DNA of 64,000 nucleotides from Mytilus edulis (taxonomy: Eukaryota > Mollusca > Bivalvia > Mytilida > Mytilidae): the NCBI RefSeq assembly GCF_963676685.1, contig NC_092355.1, positions 71,763,176 through 71,827,175 on the forward strand, in the 5' to 3' direction. Position 1 is the first letter of the stretch; each line of letters begins with the position of its first letter. Of this stretch, positions 1 through 8,505 are shown one piece after another. The position numbers and the translations under genes were made by a program. Below the pieces are notes generated by a model. It saw only the letters and a program-made list of their open reading frames with translations. It did not search any database and was not told the DNA's origin.

Positions 1-199
1 AGTTCAAGCGCGCTGTAGAATCCCACGGTTACACTGAGGGCTATACCATTAATCGTCTCAAACAAGAACCCACACTAACTGTATGTACCATGGCATATTA
101 ATTATACCTAGAATGACACCGAAAAGTATTGACAGTTCAAGCCATTAATTATATGCGAATCATCTAAAAATATATACAGATGACCTACGAATTTTATAA

Positions 200-515
200 A
201 TGCTGTTCGATTAAAATAATAATGCTCCGTGTTTAAGGCCGTATTTTGACCTATAGATAATTGTTTACTTTTACATTCGTTCCTGTGTGTGTTACATTTT
301 AGTGTTGTGTTTCTGTTGTGTCGTGGTTCTCTTATATTTGGTGCGTTTCCCTCAGTTTTAGTTTGTAACTCGGATTTGTTTTTTCTCTATAGATTTATGA
401 CTTTCAAACAGCGGTATAATACTGTTGCCTTTATTTAGGCTGATTTCTTCCCTTTTGGTCGGGTTGTTGTCTCTCTGAGACATACTCCATTTCCGTTTTC
501 AATTTCTTTTAGCAC
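200..515 (+). repeat. Mosaic of dispersed repeat fragments (families C, A, B)
   Basis: Three short fragments lie end to end. Family C (about 215-262) has the signature gctccgtgtttaaggccg. Family A (about 270-437) has aacagcggtata and tttccctcagttttagtttg. Family B (about 455-515) has ggtcgggttgttgtc. Each signature recurs elsewhere in this window, which is the evidence for calling them dispersed repeats. The family letters are local labels only. Confidence 0.7.
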
Positions 516-775
516 TTCAAACTAATACAATTTTGTTTTAAAACATTCACAATTTCAGGTTTTATCTTTCCCTATAACAAGACAATTTTGCCAGGTGGTA
601 ACATCGAAGATTTTGTAATTAGTTTCTAGTCTTTATGGGCATTTTATTTCTGGTCTGTGCGTCTGTTCATCCGTTCGTCTGTCTGTCCCGCTTCAGGTTA
701 AAGTTTTTGGTCGAGGTAGTTTTTTGTCGAGCCTGCAACTTTTGTTGCAGAAAGCTCGACATAGGGATAGTGATC

Positions 776-826
776 CGGCGGCGGCTACGGCGGCGGCAAC
801 GGCGGCGGCTACGGCGGCGGCGTTAG
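776..826. repeat. GGC-rich trinucleotide microsatellite
   Basis: Imperfect GGC repeat with interspersed TAC and AAC triplets, strongly GC-rich in an AT-rich setting. Short ORFs across it (poly-Arg or poly-Ala) are composition artefacts. Confidence 0.8.
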
Positions 827-895
827 CTCACTTCTTAAAAGCTTTATATTTTAGAAGGTCGAAGACCTGGATGCTTCATACTTTGTATATAGATG

Positions 896-1735
896 CTTCA
901 TGTTACGAAGTTTCCATCAGTCACATGTCCAATGTCCTTGACCTCATTTTCATGGTTCAGTGACCACTTGAAAAAAAAGTTCAAATTTTTTGTAATGTTG
1001 AATTCTCTCTTATTATAAGTAATAGGATAACTATATTTGATGTGTGCGTACCTTGCAAGGTCCTCATGCCCGTCAGACAGTTTTCACTTGACCTCGACCT
1101 CATTTCATGGATCAGTGAACAAGGTTAAGTTTTGGTGGTCAAGTCCATATCTCAGATACTATAAGCAATAGGGCTAGTATATTCGGTGTATGGAAGGACT
1201 GTAAGGTGTACATGTCCAACTGGCAGGTGTCATCTGACCTTGACCTCATTTTCATGGTTCAGTGGTTATAGTTAAATTTTTGTGTTTTGGTCTGTTTTTC
1301 TCATACCATATGCAATAGGTCTACTATATTTGTTGTGTGGAATGATTGTTAAGTGTACATGTCTAGCGGGCAGATGTCATGTGACCTTGACCTCATTTTC
1401 ATGGTTCAGTGGTCAAAGTTAAGTTTTTGAGTTTTGGTCTTTTTATCTAATGCTATATGCCATAGGTCAACTATATTTGGTGTATGGAAATATTTTATGA
1501 TCTTTATGTCAGTCGAGCAGGTTTTATTTAACCGTGACCTCATTTTCACGGTTCATTGCACAGTGTTAAGTTTTTGTGTTTTGGTCTATTTTTCTTAAAC
1601 TATAAGTAATGTGTCAACTATATATGTTGTATAGAAGCATTGTTAGCTGTACCTGTCTGCCTGGCATGGTTCATCTGACCTGGACCTCTTTTTCAAGGTT
1701 CATTGGTCTTTGTTTAGTTATCTTGGTTAATGTAA
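896..1735 (+). repeat. Degenerate tandem repeat, period about 147 bp, six units
   Basis: The anchor gacctcattttcatggttcag recurs with ends near 960, 1114, 1262, 1409, 1556 and 1703, so spacings are 154, 148, 147, 147 and 147. Each unit also carries a version of gttaagtttttg...ggtctttttctcata and of caactatatttggtgtatgg. No open frame follows the period, so it looks noncoding. Confidence 0.8.
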
Positions 1736-1999
1736 AGTTTATGTGACAGTTGTAATAAAGCTTAGATTTATACTTAAGACTATCAACATAATATCAATGA
1801 TTAGTATAGAAGGCGAGACATTTCAGCGTGTGCACTCTTGTTTAATTAAGTTGAAGTCCAATCAACTTGAAACTTAGTACACATGTTCCCTATGATATGA
1901 TATTTCTCATTTTAATGCCAAATTAGAGATTTTTGGATTTGGTTTGAAAACAAAACCCCAAAAATACATATGCTCCCACAAAAGATGGATGCATGGTCG

Positions 2000-2575
2000 A
2001 TGCCCCTCTAACAATGTCTAATGCGTTGTAACATTAGCTTTACGTATTAAAATTAAACATTTTACCTGAATCTGATCTAAAATAGAAACTATTCGAATCG
2101 ATTGTGCATGAATTGTACAACCGACTGGTTTTTTATTCATTTTTTTAGGGACATTCATTTTTAATATGCATTCATTTTTATTCATCTTTTACCGTTATCA
2201 TAAAAAAAACTGATTAAATATTTATTAGTTTACATAAAACATTTGTATGAATCTGTTGCAATCAAATGCAGCTTTTTAAAAGTTTTTCAACCTATTTATA
2301 TTGGTTTGTATTTTCTAACAACATCACTAGCATGATGTGTATCTAAACTTATTATTTATGAGGTTACGTGGCGGATCCGAAGGGGGATGGGGGTCGTAAA
2401 CATTTCGATCTGATTGACAACCTTTTTGTACATTTTGTTGTGTCATAACCACAGTACTGAAAAAAAAACCAAATAACGTTATTTCACATGAAACGAGTGT
2501 CGTGTGATTATAATAAAAAGGAAATTATTGAACCAATGCATGCGTATTTACTAAACTAATTCATCCGTGCACATT
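2000..2575. other. Intergenic, no gene seen
   Basis: AT-rich sequence with stops in all frames. A short segment near 2368-2395 (ggcggatccgaaggggga) resembles one end of the CAG-ended MITE at 36479-36617. Nothing else is recognised. Confidence 0.5.
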
Positions 2576-2579
2576 TTGT

Positions 2580-2800
2580 ATACGCCCGTCAAAAAAATTT
2601 GACAGGACGTATTATGGTATACAAATCTCCGGCGTCCGTCTGTCCGTCTGTCTGTCCGGCGTCCATATGTCGCACCGTAACTTAGAACCACTTATCCAAA
2701 TTTTATGAAACTTTATATAGTTGATTCTAATGATGGTCAAACGATCTCTATATTTTTTGGTGAAAATAGGATTTAAACTTTTTGAGTTACGGGACTTTAT
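2580..2800 (+). repeat. Dispersed repeat fragment with CCGTCTGT block
   Basis: Contains cgtccgtctgtccgtctgtc followed by cgtaacttagaaccacttatc and tttttgagttacgg. This layout of a Ctgtccgt-rich head and a body with no open frame is what bivalve intergenic repeats often look like. No second full copy is seen here, so the call is by appearance only. Confidence 0.35.
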
Positions 2801-3218
2801 AACTAAAACATCAAATTTCTGGATTTTTTAAGAGTGTAGTAGATATTGCAGCAGCTAAGAATCATTGATGATGCATTACAAACTTGCAAGTGAATAATTC
2901 GACCCCGTTGATTCCGTATTCATGTGAACTTTGATTTGACTCCTTAGCTAAAGATAATTAACGCATACATTGTGTGTGTTCAATTATATAAAGGAAAAGA
3001 ATGTCAACAATGGTAAATAATTGGATTGACTCATTTGATCCACATAATTCTGTTGTCTTTATATTGATATATATAAACTGAAGGTATAACTCTCTGTGAG
3101 CTTTCTACTAGTGTTGATTTACGCTAGAAGTTGTATATATCAATAAGTTCTGATAAGCAGATTACATTTCTAACGAATTTATAAACTTAAGTATGACATA
3201 GAAACGTTATATATAAAT

Positions 3219-3335
3219 GCCTGTTGGTGACCTTCTGCTGTTGGTTTTTTTTTTTTTTTTTTTTTTTTTTTTCTTTCTTTCTATGGTCGGGTTGTTGTCA
3301 CTTTGGCACATTCCCCATTTCCATTCTCAATTTTA
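3219..3335 (+). repeat. Family B fragment with long poly-T
   Basis: cctgttggtgaccttctgctg is followed by about 36 T residues, then atggtcgggttgttgtcact and cacattccccatttccattc. The same words flank each other without the poly-T at 7965-8050, so the T tract is an expansion inside this copy. Confidence 0.7.
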
Positions 3336-3439
3336 TGATATATATACAAGATTTATGTTGTGCTGTTAACAAGGGAAATTTCTTGTTATCACTAAACAAA
3401 TACTTGCAGTTTTCCATAAAGTAGAACTCAAATAGGTAA

Positions 3440-4665
3440 ATAGACCATGGATTTAAAGTCGTAAATGAAAATGGGCGTCAGTTTTATCTGAAAATTACTT
3501 TTGATTATTAAAAACACCACTATTATGAATGTACACGCAACTTAGATATTTTTATCAGCTTGAAAACTTTAAAAAAAGGTTGCATTTGCATTTGAGGTTA
3601 TTATCAATAATTAATTTTCAATAATTGTGAAAACGGAATTTTGATCGATTGCACGAAATTTTGAAATATAAATTGGTCAGGAAAAGTTTTCCAATTTACT
3701 TATATATTTTGTGTGTATTTGGGTATAGTCCATATGGTTGCTGTGCATTACTTGTTAATAATTAAATCATGTTCGAAAATAAATGCTATCATTTACAAAA
3801 AGAAGGTTAAGTAACAATCAATCAAACACATAAATAACTTGGTCAATCTTTAACGAAACATAGTCTGTCATTTTATTTTCAATTCGAAGCAATCTTCTGA
3901 TGTCACCTGAGAAAGGAATTGCTATTTAAAATAATGGTTGCATAAAAGTTCGTCTTAAAACAAATCGAAATTTAAGAGGAGTTAAACAAACAAACCGCGA
4001 AAATTAAACTCGATATAAAAAAAAGTAGAATGCAATAGACCATTCCCCGCAACCACGAAAAAGGTCAATGAACAAAGAAAGCTGATGGACAACTGTCATG
4101 ACAGTTTAAATCACGACATTTATGCACACATTAATTATCTGTCACATTAGCAATAACGCAACATCTTTCTTTTTTTCTTTTTTTTTCCTTCCTTCTTTTT
4201 TTTCTTATAGAGTAGATAATTTTTTTTTATTGTTCAAGTGAACAACAACAATAAAATTATGGTCCTTAGATTTTCAGTGATGTAATAAAATGTGGGACTT
4301 TTATTATTGCAGCAAAAACTGTAGTACTTCATTTTCCCGGCTTTAGCTTGGCTTTTTGTGACCAAAAGAAAGGTTATGGATGTGAACTTTAGAGATGTGA
4401 TTGGATGTAAGGTTTTTGAAAATTATTCATATACATTTGAAACAAAATTATGCTGGCCAGGAATACTATAAGCAAGCTCCGTTCGAAGATAGCTATCCCT
4501 TCGTTTGGCATAAATTTTTAAACAGAACAATATGGTACTAATATTACCCATAACTATTTTCTCAAGGATTTTTGAAGTGGTCAAATGAAGAAAATGTTTA
4601 ACTTAGTATTGTCTCCCATAAAAGAAATTAAAGTACTACGGTTTTTCCTATAAATCTAATAAGAT
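3440..4665. other. Intergenic, no gene seen
   Basis: AT-rich with short homopolymer runs (T/C-rich near 4166-4205). A tail-like caatcaatcaaac near 3814-3827 resembles the SINE tail at 17366-17380. No coding frame was recognised on either strand. Confidence 0.5.
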
Positions 4666-4671
4666 ACTTAC

Positions 4672-4755
4672 CTGTGAACGAACAAACAATTGCGGTGAAA
4701 TGTGACTAAATCCTAAAGATATCAATCGAAATTCATCTCTCAATACCTGGCACAT
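4672..4755 (-). other. Exon-like block 1 (84 nt, open, followed by GTAAGT)
   Basis: On the minus strand an ATG opens 28 codons, MCQVLRDEFRLISLGF then SHISPQLFVRSQ, ending directly at CAG|GTAAGT. Upstream is a possible acceptor (ctaagttag). A second block of identical length lies at 7434-7517 and matches at about 65 of 84 positions. No protein family is recognised. It may be a duplicated first exon or part of an unknown repeat. Confidence 0.35.
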
Positions 4756-4924
4756 TTCTAACTTAGATATAAGCTGTGCTTTTTACGACTTCCCGATGTT
4801 CAAAACGTCGTTGCAACAACAATCTTCTGACTTGAATGGTATATCTACCTTGATCAATATTCAATGATAAATTATTATCATTGATATGTTCATAATTATA
4901 AATTAACTGTTAATACAAGTTTAA

Positions 4925-5130
4925 CTTTGAAAAACTAAGGCTTTTCTACCTCAGGAATAGATTACCTTAGCTGTATTTGGCAAAACTTTTATGAATTTTT
5001 GACCCTCAGTGATCTTCAACTTCGTACTTTATTTGGCCTTTTATGACATTTTTGATTCGAGCGTCACTGATGAGTCTTTTGTAAACAAAACGCGCGTCTG
5101 GCGTAAATATTAAATTTTATTCCTGGTATC
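4925..5130 (+). repeat. Family E fragment
   Basis: Carries ttgattcgagcgtcactgat, acgcgcgtctgg and cctggtatctatgatgag, the words that mark family E at 39610-40070 and 45650-45935. It ends where the foldback element begins. Confidence 0.65.
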
Positions 5131-5138
5131 TATGATGA

Positions 5139-5420
5139 GTTTATTTACAGCCAATTTCATCGAGTGTATAGGTAAGTTATATCTTTGGTTAGCTTGCTTG
5201 CTAGCTGAACCGTGAAGTCATTATTAGGTAAGGTAAACTGCGCTCCTTTAAGAGTATACTAGTACGACAGATAACTGATCTACCCTCTATTCGATCAGTC
5301 TACTTCGAAAGGAGGGTAGTATACCATACCTAAAAATAACTTCACGGTTTAGCTAGCAAGAAATCTAACCAAAGATATTACTTTTACCTATACACTCAAT
5401 GTAATCAGCTGTAAATATAT
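5139..5420. mobile_element. Foldback (MITE-like) element
   Basis: The left arm (5139-5255) contains gagtgtataggtaa, tatctttggttag, ttgctagctgaaccgtgaag and cagataactgatctacc. The right arm contains the same words reversed and complemented down to gctgtaaata. The arms differ by small indels, so this is an old copy. No transposase is present. Confidence 0.7.
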
Positions 5421-5424
5421 TGTA

Positions 5425-6865
5425 AATGCACCTTTAAAGTTGAAGGCATTTAAAAGATCAATCATATGCAAGTAAAATATTTCTATATAGGACACAAATA
5501 ATGCTAATCGGATCTGTGAACTCAAATATAAATTTATTTTAAGTTTTTAATTAAGGTCAAAGTCATTGATGCTAAGGATAGACAGAAATTTATGAAAAAG
5601 CATGGTTTCTGGATGTTTAACCCAATACAAAAATGCACGTCAGATTCGATTTTAGTGAACATAAGATCTGTACTTATTTATTTTGAGGTCACTATATTTA
5701 AGGTTAAGATCAAAGAAATTCAAACCGAAGAATTTCAAAAGTAGTTTGAAGATGTATTAAAACTTGCAGTAAATTAAATTGCAATATCATTTCGATACGA
5801 TTGTGGTCACTATATTAAAATAATAATAAGGAAGGTCACTTGGTCTTAGGTCAGCGTCATACTTACTCAAACAGATTGGTTTAAGACACTGTCAAATATT
5901 TTAATTGATATAAGGGCAAGGGGTATTTGAGTTTGTTTGCTAAAGGCTCTTGTACTCAATATGGATCGGGGCGCAATTCTTTAGATGACCAAAACCGAAT
6001 TTGCCAGAAATGATACATAACATTGTGCTCACTTGATGCTGAACAACCCATGCTGCACACAAACTTCATGCTTTTAGAAGACATTATATTTCTTTATTGT
6101 TTGTCGTCATCCAAATATAATTGTTATTTACTCTGCTGCATTTCAGGTCATTGACCGATTGAACATCATAAATTTCGTATTTTATGTATAAGATTTAGGC
6201 TTATTAAACACGAACAGACGGTTAAACATTAAGAGACGGTTCAAGCTGTTAATTATATTGAAAAATGTTTTACTGCACAGCTTTCAGTACAACAAATATT
6301 GTAATTTCTGATCTTTATCCCATCCTTTTCTTATGTGTGATATATTCAAGACCTCAGCGATTTTGTTACCCCTTTCGGGACTTCATATTTTGTTAGTTGT
6401 GGCAGATGTTCGATAGAAACAGGTTCACAAAACCTAAAATGTCTGGACTTTATTTTATTGTTAAACTGATAAAATGATTGGAAATCAAGGAATATTTTTT
6501 AAACCTTTGATCTTTTTCGGTTTTAATTTAACGTTTACATCAGGTGTTGTAATTTCAAAAAATATGACGACAAGAAATTCAGAAGAAATATAACACATAT
6601 TTACAGTATGCGTTTCTGATGCATTTCAATGGGAACCGTTGGAGTTTTTGTTAAAAGAGCGAATGTAATTGGATTAAAAAAAATAAAAAAAACAACATAA
6701 ACGTAGTTCCGTGTAACCGGATTTAAATAAAAATGAATATACATTTAAACCGACCAGACCACCCCGCTATATTTAAAGCACGTCATGTATGGAAAGAAAA
6801 CCCAAACGATCTCTTTTCTCTTTTAGATACGACATGTGTGACTAACGCATACTTTTTTTTAAAAT
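5425..6865. other. Intergenic, no gene seen
   Basis: AT-rich sequence without a recognisable coding frame, RNA gene or clear repeat family. The 80-codon frame starting at 6733 runs into a Penelope-like 3' fragment and is not a gene. Confidence 0.5.
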
Positions 6866-6869
6866 GTGG

Positions 6870-7010
6870 AACAGGATCTGCCTACCCTTCCGGAGCACCA
6901 GAGATCATCCCTAATTTTTGTGGGGTTTGTCTTAAGTTTTCTATATTTCGTTTTGTGTACTGTGTCTTGTATTAATTTTCCTTTTTACGGCATGGTGTTT
7001 TCCGTTTAAT
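6870..7010 (+). repeat. Fragment of Penelope-like element 3' end
   Basis: Matches the sequence just after the RT stop of the element at 19413-21125: acccttccggagcacc, gagatcatccctaat, then ttaagttttctat and cggcatggtgtt. It is diverged and carries no RT. Confidence 0.65.
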
Positions 7011-7194
7011 TTCAACTTATACGTTTGAATGTAACTGGTATTTTCGTCTCTCTTGTTCACTGAAACTCAATGTTTGTAAAAATTGTTAAAAAAAACCGAA
7101 TATGTCGTTCAACAACAAAGGCAAAAAAAAAATATTTAGAGGTATTATAGTAATACTACATTATTTTGTAAGCAAATACACATTATATAATATA

Positions 7195-7345
7195 TACAAG
7201 AGAAGCGAAAGATAACAGAGGAACAGCCAAACTCATAAATCGAAAATAAACTAACATCGTCTGGCTAAAAATGAAAAATACAAACAGACAAATAATAGTA
7301 CACAAGAAACAACAAAGAAAACTAAAGACTGAGCAACATGTTTGA
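7195..7345 (-). repeat. Second Penelope-like 3'-end fragment, reverse orientation
   Basis: Contains aaagataacagaggaacagc, aaactcataaatc and aacaaagaaaactaaagact. These correspond to the reverse complement of the 3' region of the element at 19413-19710. Confidence 0.6.
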
Positions 7346-7433
7346 CAAATCATCCTTACACAATATCACATAAGCAGACATATAATAAACATTTTTAAAA
7401 TACTTAAATTGCAGTACTAAATAATATTCTTAC

Positions 7434-7517
7434 CTGTGATAGAACAAACAGTTACGGTGAGCTGTGACTAAATCCAAACGATTTACAACGAAACTCATCA
7501 CGCAGTACCCTACACAT
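7434..7517 (-). pseudogene. Exon-like block 2, with in-frame stop
   Basis: Same length (84 nt) and same ending (TCACAG|GTAAG) as the block at 4672-4755. It reads MCRVLRDEFRCKSFGF then SHSSP, a TAA stop, then LFVLSQ. The stop is one C-to-T change from the CAA codon in block 1. If block 1 is a real exon this one is broken. If both are untranslated, the stop means nothing. Confidence 0.3.
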
Positions 7518-7904
7518 TTTTAAAAACTTAGTTTGATAACTGAAATTATTCTTTTGTTTTAACGCATCCACAATATGCACTCTCTCTACTTGTGTACATT
7601 AAGCTAACATAATCGATCAATATAGAAGAAGAAAACATTCAATCGATTCAATAACATGGTTATTTAAATGATAAGTTAACTTTATGTAGGTGACGATTAA
7701 GAATAGTTTCACATATAAGTGAACTTGGTAAACAATTATTGAAAGAATCCTATGAGCAAAAAAAGCCATAGAAAATCCGCAAAAACATGTTGTGTAGGAG
7801 TTCACATATAAACATGGCCTCTGTTAGTCTTGTATGATTTTTAATTTTAGTTTCTTGTGTATAATTTGGAGTTTAGTATGACGTCCATTATCACTGAAGT
7901 AGTA

Positions 7905-8055
7905 TACATATTTGTTTCGGGGCAGGCTGAAGGACGCGGGGGTTTCTCGCTGCTTTGAAGACCTATTGTCGACCTTCTGCTGTTGTCTGTTCTATGGTTT
8001 GGTTGTTGTCTCTGTGATCTTTGACACATTCCCCATTTCCATTCTCAATTTTATG
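7905..8055 (+). repeat. Family B fragment
   Basis: Contains ctgaaggacgcgggggtttc, gaccttctgctgttg, tatggtttggttgttgtc and cacattccccatttccattc, the fullest plus-strand version of family B here. Confidence 0.7.
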
Positions 8056-8129
8056 TTTAACTTATGGTATAGGTCAACCAGATTGTTAAATAGCAAATGT
8101 GAAGTCTACAATATGATGGGATAAGGAAC

Positions 8130-8300
8130 AGTAGGTAATCAATTTCTACATAAGAAAATGCCTGTTCTAAGTCAGGTATACGACAGTTGTTATCCATTCG
8201 TTTGATGTGTTTGAACTTTTAATTTTGCTTATTTTTTTATTAGGGACTTTCCTTTTTTAATTTTTCCCCGGAGTTCAGTATTTTTGTGATTTACTTTTGA
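8130..8300 (+). repeat. Family F fragment
   Basis: Carries aatgcctgttctaagtcagg, tatccattcgtttgatgtg and a tail ending in ggagttcagtatttttgtga. The same order of words occurs at 12575, 47095, 50335 and 54165, and reversed at 13140 and 35215. Confidence 0.7.
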
Positions 8301-8326
8301 TAACGAGAGATACATAATACAGGTTC

Positions 8327-8332
8327 TTTATT
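8327..8332 (-). promoter_or_regulatory. Possible poly(A) signal of the repeat-protein gene
   Basis: AATAAA on the minus strand, about 175 nt beyond the TGA at 8506-8508. The hexamer is common in AT-rich DNA, so support is positional only. Confidence 0.35.
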
Positions 8333-8505
8333 GATAATACAGAATTTAGCTGGTATATTCATTATAAAAGAAAATATCAAATTGGAGCAATGAAAATATG
8401 TAATAATAGGCCTCGATTTTACTGCAACAAATGCACTGTTTGATAAATAATGTCTCTTCAGTTATGCTCTAGTTAATAACCTTAACAAGACCCTAGAAGA
8501 GCTGC

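Larger units (their letters stand above)
640..1960 (+). repeat. Repeat element split by a nested insertion
   Basis: A fragment rich in gtctgt/ccgt with ttaaagtttttggtcgaggt (about 640-725) and a fragment with gttgaagtccaatcaac (about 1848-1960) look like two halves of one older repeat. About 1.1 kb of different sequence (the GGC microsatellite and the 147-bp tandem repeat) lies between them. The junctions are estimates. Confidence 0.45.

Noticed and set aside
635..963. Two frames with poly-Arg or poly-Ala tracts
   Set aside because: Translation of a GGC microsatellite and of the 147-bp repeat.
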